From the NCBI GenBank assembly GCA_009840005.1, contig VXOR01000114.1, forward strand, positions 2,115 to 64,209: 62,095 nt of DNA, given 5' to 3'. The notes beneath the pieces were generated by a model that was given only the letters and a program-made list of their open reading frames with translations, made no database searches and was not told where the DNA came from. Shown here one piece after another: positions 26,261-34,453 of this stretch; positions within the stretch are counted from its first letter, which is position 1, and the number at the start of each line of letters is the position of its first letter. The translations under genes were made by a program, and so were the position numbers. The stretch is from Gemmatimonadota bacterium. GTDB lineage: Bacteria; Latescibacterota; UBA2968; UBA8231.

Positions 26261-26266
26261 TATAAG
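26261..26266 (+). promoter_or_regulatory. TATAAG box seven bases before the leuS ATG
   Basis: TATAAG is followed by seven bases and the leuS ATG, the same geometry as at miaA and apt. An AAGGAT also lies here and could serve as a ribosome-binding site, so the element may be dual. The surrounding 33 bases (26254-26286) match the inverted-repeat sequence at 29181-29214 at 26-27 positions. Confidence 0.3.
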
Positions 26267-26273
26267 GATAATT

Positions 26274-29159
26274 ATGTCAACAAAATCAAAAAAAGGCCAA
26301 TACAATTTCCAAACCATCGAAACCAAATGGCGGTCCCATTGGGAGGAAGAGAAGACCTATCAAACGCCGGGGCCGGGAGATCCCGGTTTCGATGGCAGTA
26401 AACCCAAGTGCTACATTCTCGATATGTTTCCCTATCCTAGTGGCGCGGGGTTGCACATCGGCCATCCCAAGGGGTATATCGCCAGCGACATCTACAGTCG
26501 CTACAAAAGGATGCAGGGATTTAACGTCCTGCACCCGATGGGATTCGACAGTTTTGGCTTGCCGGCCGAGCAGTACGCTATCGAACACAACATCCATCCG
26601 GCAACCGTTACTGAGCAGAATATCGATGCTATGCGCAGCCAGTTGCAGTTCCTCGGGCTGTCGTTTGACTGGACCCGCGAAGTGGTTACGTCGCAGGCGT
26701 CGTACTATGGCTGGACCCAGTGGATTTTTGCCCAGCTATTCGATAGCTATTTCGACGCAAGCGAAGTCTGGGAAGATGGCAATGGAAGCCAAATAAAGGG
26801 GCGAGCCAAGCCCATTGCCGACTTAGAGGCTCAATTTGTGGCTGGCAGGGCCTTGTCGGCCACAGATCGCCAGATACTAGGCACCGAGGCAGCTTGGTCC
26901 GCACTGACCACGGCTCAGCAGCAAGCTGTGCTGAACAACTACCGACTGGTGTACCAGCAAAATGCCGTCGTCAATTGGTGCCCGGGCTTGGGCACTGTGC
27001 TGGCCAACGAGGAGGTAACCAATGAAGGCCGCAGCGAGCGGGGAGATTTTCCCGTGTACCGCAAACCGTTGCAACAATGGACGATGCGCATAACAGCCTA
27101 CGCCGAACGACTCTTAGAGGACTTGGACTTTGCGCTGGAGGACCGCAACGGCGCGCCCTTTCGTCTTGATTGGCCAGAACCTATCAAGCGGATGCAGTGC
27201 AACTGGATCGGGCGCAGCGAAGGAGCTGAAGTGTGCTTCGATGTCCTCGACCCGCAAAGCGACGCGGTCGCTGGGCAATTACCCGTGTTCACGACCCGCC
27301 CCGACACGCTCTTTGGCGCGACCTTTATGGCGATTGCCCCTCAGCATCCGCTGGTTGATCCCGCCGGGGAAGCCTACCTAGTGCCCAGCGTCTGGCCCGA
27401 TGGGACGCCCGAGCGGTGGAAGGGGGGCGGGGAATCCATCCGGGAAGCGGTAGCCCAGTACATAGCTCAGGTTGCCGTCTCCACGGCGGATGAAACTAAA
27501 GAAAAAACGGGCGTCTTCTCCGGCATCTATGCCCGCAATCCAGTCAACGGACAAAAAATTCCCATTTTCGTCGCCGACTATGTCAACATGGACTACGGTG
27601 CTGGATCCATTATGGCGGTGCCAGCTCACGACGAGCGCGATTTCGCCTTCGCCACCGCCTATAACTTGGACATTGTAAAGGTAGTTACCGGAGGGGAAGT
27701 AAAGGGCGAAGGGTGGTATGCTGGGGAGGGGACTGCAATCAACTCGCCTCCAGTACGGAGCGGTGATAATCCATACACCATCAACGGCTCAGCAACGGTC
27801 GAAGCCCAAGCCCAAATCATTGATGCACTAGTCGCCCAAGGGCGCGGCCAAGCCGAGGTAAACTACAAACTGCGCGACTGGACCTTCGCTCGGCAGCGCT
27901 ATTGGGGCGAACCCTTTCCACTGGCCACGCATCCCGATGGATATTCCGTCGCGGTCGAGCCTCCGGTGCTGCTGCCGGACCTAGAGGATTTCAGACCGGA
28001 AACCTCCGACGACCCCACCCACCCCGTTTCACCGCCGTTGCACCGGGCCGAAACGGAGTGGACGACGGTGGAAATTGACGGGATGGCCTGCCAGCGCGAA
28101 CTCAACGTCATGCCCCAATGGGCCGGTTCTTGCTGGTACTATCTCCGCTTTATCGATCCGCACAACGAAGAAGCCTTCTGCGACCCGGCCAAGGAGGGCT
28201 ACTTTATGCCCGTTGATCTCTACATCGGCGGCGCTGAACACGCAGTGTTGCACTTGCTCTACGCTCGATTTTGGCACAAGGCCCTCTACGACTTAGGCCA
28301 TGTATCCACGCCTGAACCGTTTAAGAAGTTGTTCAACCAAGGTATGATGACTGCGGATGCCTTTCAGGACGAGCGCGGCGTGTATATCGACATCCGCGAG
28401 GTCGAGTTCCGCGACGGGGAGCCTGTTGAGAAAGGGACGGGAAAGGTGCTACGCCGGTCTTTCGGCAAAATGGGCAAGCGCTACAAAAATGGGTTGCCGC
28501 CGGAAGAGGTCGGCGAGGAATTTGGCGTGGATACTCTGCGACTATACGAAATGTACATGGGGCCGCTCGAGGCGAGTGCGCCGTGGAACATGGAAGGCAT
28601 TCGTGGGATGCAGCGCTTCTTGCAGCGCGTTTGGCGCAACTTTGTCGATTCGGACCGACGCGCAAAGATAGGGGAGAGCGTTGCGCTGGCACCTGACCTA
28701 GAAAGAAAGCTGCACCAAACCATCCAGAAGGTAACCGAAGACATCGAGGGGCTGCGATTTAATACGGCTATCGCCGCCTTGATCGAACTAAACAACCAAT
28801 TGGTGTCTTTAGACGAAGTACCACAGGTCGTTGCCAAGTCCTTCTTGATCCTGCTTGCGCCTTTTGCTCCGCATATTGCCGAGGAAATCTGGGAACTGGC
28901 GAGTTGCGGGAGGGGAGATCTCAGTCGCCAGAGTTGGCCTGAGTGGGATGCAGCCAAGGCCACCGAGGACATGATCGTAGTGCCCATTCAGGTCAACGGC
29001 AAAATCCGCGGACAAGTCGAAGTGCCCGTCAGCACTGAAGAGGACGCGATCAAGTCCTTGGTACTCGACATGGAAAGCATCCAGAAATACGTGGTCGATG
29101 AAACCGCGATAAAGCGGTTTATATGGGTGCCGGATAGAATTGTCAATATTGTGGTGTAA
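26274..29159 (+). CDS. leuS: Leucyl-tRNA synthetase
   Basis: This 961-residue class I synthetase charges tRNA-Leu. The HIGH motif lies in PYPSGAGLHIGHPKGYIASD. The editing domain contains TTRPDTLFGATFMAIAPQHP and VPAHDERDFAFA. The KMSKS loop is replaced by KMGKR (about residues 732-736, in GKMGKRYKNGLPP), followed by GVDTLRLYEMYMGPLE. This loop variant appears in some bacterial LeuRS lineages. The protein is longer than E. coli LeuRS, with an insertion around residues 160-225. It is probably in one unit with asnS. Confidence 0.97.
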   Translation: MSTKSKKGQYNFQTIETKWRSHWEEEKTYQTPGPGDPGFDGSKPKCYILDMFPYPSGAGLHIGHPKGYIASDIYSRYKRMQGFNVLHPMGFDSFGLPAEQYAIEHNIHPATVTEQNIDAMRSQLQFLGLSFDWTREVVTSQASYYGWTQWIFAQLFDSYFDASEVWEDGNGSQIKGRAKPIADLEAQFVAGRALSATDRQILGTEAAWSALTTAQQQAVLNNYRLVYQQNAVVNWCPGLGTVLANEEVTNEGRSERGDFPVYRKPLQQWTMRITAYAERLLEDLDFALEDRNGAPFRLDWPEPIKRMQCNWIGRSEGAEVCFDVLDPQSDAVAGQLPVFTTRPDTLFGATFMAIAPQHPLVDPAGEAYLVPSVWPDGTPERWKGGGESIREAVAQYIAQVAVSTADETKEKTGVFSGIYARNPVNGQKIPIFVADYVNMDYGAGSIMAVPAHDERDFAFATAYNLDIVKVVTGGEVKGEGWYAGEGTAINSPPVRSGDNPYTINGSATVEAQAQIIDALVAQGRGQAEVNYKLRDWTFARQRYWGEPFPLATHPDGYSVAVEPPVLLPDLEDFRPETSDDPTHPVSPPLHRAETEWTTVEIDGMACQRELNVMPQWAGSCWYYLRFIDPHNEEAFCDPAKEGYFMPVDLYIGGAEHAVLHLLYARFWHKALYDLGHVSTPEPFKKLFNQGMMTADAFQDERGVYIDIREVEFRDGEPVEKGTGKVLRRSFGKMGKRYKNGLPPEEVGEEFGVDTLRLYEMYMGPLEASAPWNMEGIRGMQRFLQRVWRNFVDSDRRAKIGESVALAPDLERKLHQTIQKVTEDIEGLRFNTAIAALIELNNQLVSLDEVPQVVAKSFLILLAPFAPHIAEEIWELASCGRGDLSRQSWPEWDAAKATEDMIVVPIQVNGKIRGQVEVPVSTEEDAIKSLVLDMESIQKYVVDETAIKRFIWVPDRIVNIVV

Positions 29160-29180
29160 AATCTCAGTGAAGTTGGAAAA

Positions 29181-29214
29181 AATGTCTTATAAAAATTAAT
29201 ATGTAAATAAAAGA
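29181..29214 (+). repeat. 34-bp inverted repeat, left copy
   Basis: This AT-rich 34-base sequence occurs again in reverse complement at 32690-32723 with 33 of 34 positions identical. It begins AATGTCTTATAAAAATTAAT and contains TATAAA, seven bases and an ATG that is followed at once by TAA. The copy starts 22 bases after the leuS stop. Together the two copies bound a 3543-base segment carrying a tyrosine recombinase. Confidence 0.9.
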
Positions 29215-29238
29215 AAAAAACAAATAAACCTCAAATCC

Positions 29239-30213
29239 TCAACTACCAATCCTAATATAATCAGACGCATTATCGAGCAGCCTCTCCCGGTTTTCGTAAT
29301 AGCGCATCGTCGTCTTTAAATCCTTGTGGCGCAAATGGGCTTGGACCTGCTGGGGCTTGGCTCCACCTTCAATCGCCAAAGTGCAGCAGGTGTGGCGGAA
29401 CATGTGTGCGGTGACGTTTTGGGGGAGACCAGCGCGTAGGGCGTACTTTTTGACGATGTGATTCACCGATTGATCGGTTAGTGGCTGACCGCGGGACTGG
29501 TTGCGCGATAGGCTGATGAAAACCTTGCCAGTCGCCGATAAGCCCGCCATCTGTAGTTGTTGTTTGTATAATTCTAGATGATGTAGGATGATATTTTGCA
29601 GTTTGATTTCCTGCTCCACGCCTGATTTAGTATCGGGCAGGTGCAGGATGTAAAAGACGCCTTCCAAGGATATATCCTCCCAAGCGATGCCTGCCACTTC
29701 GGAGCGGCGCAGCCCGCCGAACGTGAGCAAGTGAAATATGGCCGCATCGCGTGTGCGCACCAAATCGTCTTTTTCTTTGGCGATGGCTTGCTGGATCTTG
29801 TTCAGCACCTGATTGGAAAGTGCTTTGCCAGCCAGCGTTTCCTCTACTTTGTAGCCGCGCACCAAAGTAGAGTCAGCGGGATTCTTCTTAATGTGGCCTA
29901 AGGCGACCAGCATCTTGAACAACGACTTCAGGCTGGACAACTTTCTGTTGATGCTACTGCGCTTGTAGCCTTCGCTAGCGAGTTGATTTCTAAAGGCGAC
30001 CACGTGCTCAAAGGTGATCGACTGCAAGACGGCAAGCGAGACTTCATTTAGTTCCAGGCCGATGGATGCAAAGAAATGCTGGAGATCGGCGTAATACGCA
30101 CGCCGCGTGCGCTCGCTTAGTTGACCGCTGAGAAATTGTTCGAGAGGATCGTCCGCTACCAACGCTTGTGCTGGCGCTAGCCTGCGGACGACCGGATTGA
30201 GTGTTTTGCTCAT
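29239..30213 (-). CDS. Xer-type tyrosine recombinase
   Basis: This recombinase of about 324 residues has an N-terminal SAM-like core-binding domain (QLSERTRRAYYADLQHFFAS) and a C-terminal catalytic domain. Catalytic residues are visible: Arg in FGGLRRSEVAGI, the beta-hairpin Lys in LPDTKSGVEQE, His and Arg in AHMFRHTCCTLA, His in HLRHKDLKTT and Tyr in MRYYENRE. ATG 30213 (MSKTLN) is preceded by AGGCGAG; in-frame ATGs at 30240 and 30252 are alternatives. A perfect palindrome with dif architecture lies about 100 bases upstream. It could be a chromosome-dimer-resolution recombinase or the enzyme of the inverted-repeat-bounded segment; sequence alone does not decide. Confidence 0.92.
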   Translation of the reverse strand: MSKTLNPVVRRLAPAQALVADDPLEQFLSGQLSERTRRAYYADLQHFFASIGLELNEVSLAVLQSITFEHVVAFRNQLASEGYKRSSINRKLSSLKSLFKMLVALGHIKKNPADSTLVRGYKVEETLAGKALSNQVLNKIQQAIAKEKDDLVRTRDAAIFHLLTFGGLRRSEVAGIAWEDISLEGVFYILHLPDTKSGVEQEIKLQNIILHHLELYKQQLQMAGLSATGKVFISLSRNQSRGQPLTDQSVNHIVKKYALRAGLPQNVTAHMFRHTCCTLAIEGGAKPQQVQAHLRHKDLKTTMRYYENRERLLDNASDYIRIGS

Positions 30214-30305
30214 AAATGCTCGCCTAGGCTTAATTGGCATCTGATGTCCCAAATATAGCGAACATCACCGGATTTTGCCGCTGCGTTTCATTAGAGATTC
30301 ACCTA

Positions 30306-30349
30306 GTTTTTATACTACCGATAATGCTTGTTATCGGTAGTATAAAAAC
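30306..30349. other. dif-like palindromic recombination site
   Basis: Two perfectly complementary 19-base arms (30306-30324 and 30331-30349) flank a six-base centre, TGCTTG. The inner part has the dif layout of 11+6+11: ACTACCGATAA, TGCTTG, TTATCGGTAGT. The ATAA and TTAT ends adjoin the centre as in known dif sites. As a terminator it fits poorly: the arms carry T's on the 5' side and A's on the 3' side, and no T tract follows on either strand. It lies just upstream of the recombinase gene, as in single-recombinase Xer systems. An operator for a dimeric regulator is the alternative. Confidence 0.6.
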
Positions 30350-30362
30350 CAAAATTGAAGAA

Positions 30363-32159
30363 CTATAATTTTCGCAATAAACGCTCCATATCGCTCAATT
30401 TCATCCGCGCCATAATCGGCTTATCCGTTGGGCTTATGTGCGGTGAGTCAACTTTTAGCAACTCGCCGGTCAAATGCGCCATTTCCTCGGCGTTCAGTTT
30501 CTGCCCCTTCTGGATGCTCGCTTTGCGTGCGTAAGCCAAGACGAGTGCTTCGCGCCAAGATCGGCCCGAATGCTGGCCATCGCGCACATCGTTCAATAGC
30601 TGATAAAAAACATCGCCTTCGCCAAAGCGATCCAATTCAGCGGGCACCGCTTCCACCAACACCGTCCGCACGCCAAAATCCCGCACGACAAAGCCCAGCT
30701 TGGCAATATCATCCTGTATCTGTTTGAATATCTCGAAATCCGCTGCACCTATTTCTAGCTGTATGGGAAAAAGCAACTGCTGGCTTGTGCCGGCTACGCC
30801 GTCCATTTGCGCCATGGCCCGATCGTAATTGATGCGTTCGTGCGCGGCCTGCTGATCAATGAAGAGCAAGCCGTCGGCTACCTCGACGAGGATGAACTGG
30901 TTGTGAACCTGCCATATCGCGGCGTCTTCGGTGACGGCGATTTTGGCCGTGGCTGGAGCGACGAAGGTCATTGCGAGCTGATCGTCGGCATCGTGGGTTG
31001 TTGACCCGGGTGCAGACAGCTTCTGCAATGCCGGCGCTATCGGTTCGCCCACGTGCGCTGGGCTGGCAGTGCCTATGCTCTCGCTGAAGCGAGATGTGCT
31101 GTCCGGCCGCAGCATTGGGGCCGCAGCATAGACAAAGGCTTGCGTATCGGGCAAGCGCAAACTCTTTCGGACGCTGTTCTCAATAGCCGCAACGACCTGC
31201 CCTTCGTTGGCCAAGCGAATCTCCCGCTTGGTCGGATGGACATTGACGTCGATTTTCCTTGGATCCATATCGATCCAAAGCATGAATATTGGATGATGTC
31301 CTTCGGGCAGTAGTCCCTCAAAACATCGCTGTACAGCACTGGCCATCAGTCGCGAGGAAATGGGCCGCCCTTGGACGATGAGGTACTGCTTGCTCTTGCT
31401 TCGGCCGCAGTGTTCAGGACTAGCTAAGACTCCTTCAAGCTTGAGACCCTCTTCCTCGTGTGCGAGATCCAACAGTTCGACGCCTGGAGCAGTCCGGCCT
31501 CCGTATGGAGGCCGCATGCCCAACAATTCGGCTGCCCGCTCCCGACGAGATGCCGGGGTGTAGTTCAATACCTGACGATCTTGGTGTTCTAATTCAATGC
31601 CCAAGGCTGGATAACCAGCCGCTAAATGAATGATGGTCTGGGCCACGTGGCGAGCTTCCGCATCGACGGAGCGGAGAAACTTGCGGCGGGCTGGCGTATT
31701 AAAAAACAGGTTCTTTACCACGATGGTCGTGCCACGCGCTCGGCCCATACTGTGCATCTCTCGTTCCATGCCCCCTTCCACGACCAAGCGCGTCCCCACT
31801 TCATCTTCCTCCGCACGCGATTCGATGACCAAGTGAGCTACCGCACCAATGCTGGCTAGGGCTTCGCCGCGAAACCCCAACGTCTGAATGCGAAACAGAT
31901 CGGCCACTGAAGCCATCTTGCTCGTGGCATGACGGCGAGCGCACAACGCGATATCCTCCCTGTTCATGCCCGAACCATCGTCGGTCACGACGATCGACTG
32001 CTTGCCACCAGCCTTGATTTCCACGCGTATTTTAGTGGCCCCCGCATCGATCGAGTTTTCGACCAATTCCTTCACGACCGAAGCTGGCCGTTCCACCACC
32101 TCACCAGCGGCTATTTTTCCAATGAGACTTTCGTCGAGGACGCGAATAGTACTCGTCAT
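30363..32159 (-). CDS. mutL: DNA mismatch repair protein MutL
   Basis: MutL links MutS mismatch recognition to downstream repair. The 598-residue protein has the GHKL ATPase with IAAGEVVERPASVVKELVEN, DDGSGM and RHATSKM, then GFRGEALASI. The C-terminal region around residue 437 reads DQQAAHERINYD, where nuclease-type MutL has DQHA-xx-E-xxxx-E. The late CPHGRP motif is replaced by SPTDKP. The zinc/nuclease site is therefore altered, as in the MutL of some Bacteroidetes-related groups. No mutS is visible in the window. The small membrane-protein gene lies six bases upstream. Confidence 0.95.
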   Translation of the reverse strand: MTSTIRVLDESLIGKIAAGEVVERPASVVKELVENSIDAGATKIRVEIKAGGKQSIVVTDDGSGMNREDIALCARRHATSKMASVADLFRIQTLGFRGEALASIGAVAHLVIESRAEEDEVGTRLVVEGGMEREMHSMGRARGTTIVVKNLFFNTPARRKFLRSVDAEARHVAQTIIHLAAGYPALGIELEHQDRQVLNYTPASRRERAAELLGMRPPYGGRTAPGVELLDLAHEEEGLKLEGVLASPEHCGRSKSKQYLIVQGRPISSRLMASAVQRCFEGLLPEGHHPIFMLWIDMDPRKIDVNVHPTKREIRLANEGQVVAAIENSVRKSLRLPDTQAFVYAAAPMLRPDSTSRFSESIGTASPAHVGEPIAPALQKLSAPGSTTHDADDQLAMTFVAPATAKIAVTEDAAIWQVHNQFILVEVADGLLFIDQQAAHERINYDRAMAQMDGVAGTSQQLLFPIQLEIGAADFEIFKQIQDDIAKLGFVVRDFGVRTVLVEAVPAELDRFGEGDVFYQLLNDVRDGQHSGRSWREALVLAYARKASIQKGQKLNAEEMAHLTGELLKVDSPHISPTDKPIMARMKLSDMERLLRKL

Positions 32160-32165
32160 AAATCC

Positions 32166-32690
32166 TCACAACTCGGCCGAGAGCCGCTCGGCCTGCTGCC
32201 GGAATTCGGCTTGGGTAATTTTGCCTTGTTTGAGCGCGGTTTCCAAGTCGCGCAAGCGGCGGCGAGGCCCCCCTCCCCCTTTGAGATCTAGCCGTATTTG
32301 GGACCAGATGTGCCATACCCCCACGCCAAGCAATAAGGCGATGAAAACCACACCTCCCCACCAAGAGGTATCTTGCTCTTGACGCACTGCGCCCCCTTTT
32401 TGTTGCCAATCTTCGGCCAGGGTTGGGTCGGGGTCGGCTAGCTCGATCCGCTTGGCCACCGTCTCGCCGTTGGTCCCCTGAACGCGGACAGCTCTTATAA
32501 GCTGCCAAGTAAATCCCCGGGGTTGCACGATCAGATACTCAATGAGATCGGCCTCTCGAATCTGATCGAACTGTTCCCTAGTAACCGGCACGGCCATAGG
32601 ACTTAGCATGTTGAACAGCAACACGATCGCCAATAAGAAGGATGCCAGCGCAAGAGCGAAGTATGTGGGCTGTGTTGATTTTTCTTTCAT
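32166..32690 (-). CDS. Two-TM protein with FtsH-exterior-like domain and SHOCT-like tail
   Basis: This 174-residue protein is not recognised as a named family member. Transmembrane helix 1 spans about 9-30 (YFALALASFLLAIVLLFNML). A small extracytoplasmic domain follows (VTREQFDQIREADLIEYLIV) that resembles the exterior domain preceding FtsH AAA+ proteases. Helix 2 lies at about 108-127 (WWGGVVFIALLLGVGVWHIW). A Gly/Arg-rich linker leads to a SHOCT-like C-terminal helix pair (LETALKQGKITQAEFRQQAE). There is no AAA+ or protease domain. It lies six bases upstream of mutL and starts exactly where the right 34-bp inverted repeat ends. The function is unknown. Confidence 0.75.
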   Translation of the reverse strand: MKEKSTQPTYFALALASFLLAIVLLFNMLSPMAVPVTREQFDQIREADLIEYLIVQPRGFTWQLIRAVRVQGTNGETVAKRIELADPDPTLAEDWQQKGGAVRQEQDTSWWGGVVFIALLLGVGVWHIWSQIRLDLKGGGGPRRRLRDLETALKQGKITQAEFRQQAERLSAEL

Positions 32691-32723
32691 CTTTTGTTTA
32701 CATATTAATTTTTATAAGACATT
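32690..32723 (-). repeat. 34-bp inverted repeat, right copy
   Basis: This is the reverse complement of 29181-29214 with one mismatch. It covers the stop codon of the Gfo/Idh-like gene (last codons AAT GTC TTA TAA) and ends at the A of the start codon of the two-TM protein. It contains TATAAA-N7-ATG followed by TAA, like the left copy. Confidence 0.9.
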
Positions 32724-33515
32724 ATATTTTATTTCCTTGCGATTCAAAATCGTATCTCGTCTTGCCGACATACGCATCCATTCCAAAAGACGATAGCTTT
32801 CGGCCACCTGCTCTAAACCCAACAACGGCTGGGCGCGTCCTTGGATGAAGGCGACAAAATTGCGATAGTACGCCGCTAGATCGTCCGCTTCCCATACCCA
32901 AGGCCAAGACGTATCGACCATTTCGTCTTGTGCGTACGCGCGGATGCGCAACGCCGGAGCTATTGCCGTAAAGTCTAGGAGTGTCACTGAGCCTTCGACG
33001 CCGTTGCACATCCGCAGCAGCGCGACCGACACGTCCTCCATCCGGCCAAGATGAAAGAAGTTGCGCATCCTGCTGTTGAGCACATCTACCGGTCCCCATG
33101 TGCTCAACAGCAGGTCGCATACGTCCAAGGCCGCTTGGTTGCAGATCGTCTCGCGATCAATAGGATCGAATAAAGCCGAATCAAAAGAAAGCTCCAAAGA
33201 ATAATGCGCTACGCCCCGTCGAACGGCTAAAGCCGAGCAAAAGTGCGTATGCTTCCCCAAGGACAGTACGCACACCTTGGAATGGCTCAGTTCCTGTACT
33301 GGATGGGTTGCCATAACGTGCAGGCCGGCCGCTAGGGCCACGCCGATCCAATGCGATTTATCTTCCACATGCAACAACACCAGCCCATCTATTTTTTGGT
33401 CCAAGACTGCGGCACAGTCGGCTTGGTGTACGAGCTGGATATCGCGGCAACCCCGCAAAGCATCCCGATGGGCGTCGATCTCGCGATCATGGCCTGCCAC
33501 GCCGAGCGTCATCAT
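32712..33515 (-). CDS. Degenerate Gfo/Idh/MocA-like protein
   Basis: This 267-residue protein has the overall layout of a Gfo/Idh/MocA oxidoreductase: an N-terminal Rossmann fold (MMTLGVAGHDREIDAHRDAL) and a C-terminal beta-sheet domain. The Gly-rich dinucleotide motif is degraded to GVAGHD. The EKP motif that normally carries the catalytic Lys aligns with THPVQ, so Lys is absent. Its length is well below the usual 330-350. It may be a sugar-binding or regulatory protein without redox activity. The start overlaps the hprK stop as ATGA, suggesting it is made together with HPr kinase. The last codons lie inside the right 34-bp repeat. Confidence 0.65.
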   Translation of the reverse strand: MMTLGVAGHDREIDAHRDALRGCRDIQLVHQADCAAVLDQKIDGLVLLHVEDKSHWIGVALAAGLHVMATHPVQELSHSKVCVLSLGKHTHFCSALAVRRGVAHYSLELSFDSALFDPIDRETICNQAALDVCDLLLSTWGPVDVLNSRMRNFFHLGRMEDVSVALLRMCNGVEGSVTLLDFTAIAPALRIRAYAQDEMVDTSWPWVWEADDLAAYYRNFVAFIQGRAQPLLGLEQVAESYRLLEWMRMSARRDTILNRKEIKYNVL

Positions 33516-34453
33516 GGTTTTTTGCCCGCCTTAATCCGCTCTTGGAGCCGATCGCTAAGTGTCCGTGCCGCGTACTCCCCGTCCAAGCGCAAAAGATAAT
33601 CTATCGCTATGGTCTCAGCGAGTACCGTGATATTTTTGCCGGGAAACAACGGTATGAAGACCTCGGGTACCTCAACGCCGAGGATTACCACCTTATTGTC
33701 TTCAAGACCAAGGCGTTCGTAAGCGTATTTTTCGTCCCAATCGACGAGGTTGACCACTACCTCCACCCGCTTCTGCCGCCGAGTCCTCCACGCGCCAAAC
33801 ATCTTTTTCACATCCAAGATGCCGATACCGCGAATTTCGATGTGGTCTTGGAGCATTTCCGAGCTACAGCCCACCAAAATGCCTTGAGGCTTGCGATTGA
33901 TGATGACCACATCGTCGGCCACTAACCGATGTCCGCGCTCGACCAAATCCAAGGCGACTTCGCTTTTGCCAATGCCGCTGCGACCACGAAAGAACAGCCC
34001 TACCCCAGAGACATCAACTAGCGTCCCGTGCATGGATATTTGGGGCGCGAATACCTCGTCGAGGTAAAAACGGATGAGATGGGTGAATTCGGCCGTGTTG
34101 AATCCAGACTTCAGCAGTGGTACCGCACACTCATCGGCGAGCTGCCGCAACTCGGGAAACATGCGTCCCCTACCGGTCCAAACCACGCATGGAATATCAA
34201 ATTGATATATGATTTTGAGCGCCTGACGCCGTCCGTCTGCGGACAAGGTGCGCAAGTATTCTGCTTCCGTATTGCCCAAAAGCTGTGCTTGATCCAAAGT
34301 AAACAGCTCGACAAAACCCGTCAGGGCCAAGCCAGGGCGATGGATGTCGCTGTTGTTGATAGTCCGCTGTAGGCCCTCAGCACCGGCGATCAGCTTTAGA
34401 CGCAGTTGCTGCCCGTAGGTGGCGAGCAAAGCCTTGATGGTCAGTTCACTCAT
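33512..34453 (-). CDS. hprK: HPr kinase/phosphorylase
   Basis: HprK phosphorylates HPr or an HPr-like protein on serine and reverses the reaction, linking carbon state to regulation. The 313-residue protein has an N-terminal DRTGG-like domain (GLALTGFVELF). The catalytic domain has His142 (ISMHGTLVDV), P-loop GRSGIGKS (157-164), LVADD and the signature IEIRGIGILDVKKMFG. All key residues are present, so it should be active. It overlaps rsgA by eight bases upstream and the Gfo/Idh-like gene downstream. No HPr or PTS gene is in the window. Confidence 0.96.
   Translation of the reverse strand: MSELTIKALLATYGQQLRLKLIAGAEGLQRTINNSDIHRPGLALTGFVELFTLDQAQLLGNTEAEYLRTLSADGRRQALKIIYQFDIPCVVWTGRGRMFPELRQLADECAVPLLKSGFNTAEFTHLIRFYLDEVFAPQISMHGTLVDVSGVGLFFRGRSGIGKSEVALDLVERGHRLVADDVVIINRKPQGILVGCSSEMLQDHIEIRGIGILDVKKMFGAWRTRRQKRVEVVVNLVDWDEKYAYERLGLEDNKVVILGVEVPEVFIPLFPGKNITVLAETIAIDYLLRLDGEYAARTLSDRLQERIKAGKKP

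Noticed and set aside
30306..30349. Bidirectional intrinsic terminator
   Set aside because: The arm ends have T's at the 5' side and A's at the 3' side, the reverse of a terminator, and no T tract follows on either strand.
32712..33515. Gfo/Idh-like gene truncated by insertion of the 34-bp-repeat segment
   Set aside because: Its stop lies in the right repeat, but the C-terminal helix before it looks near-complete, so a truncation is not supported.
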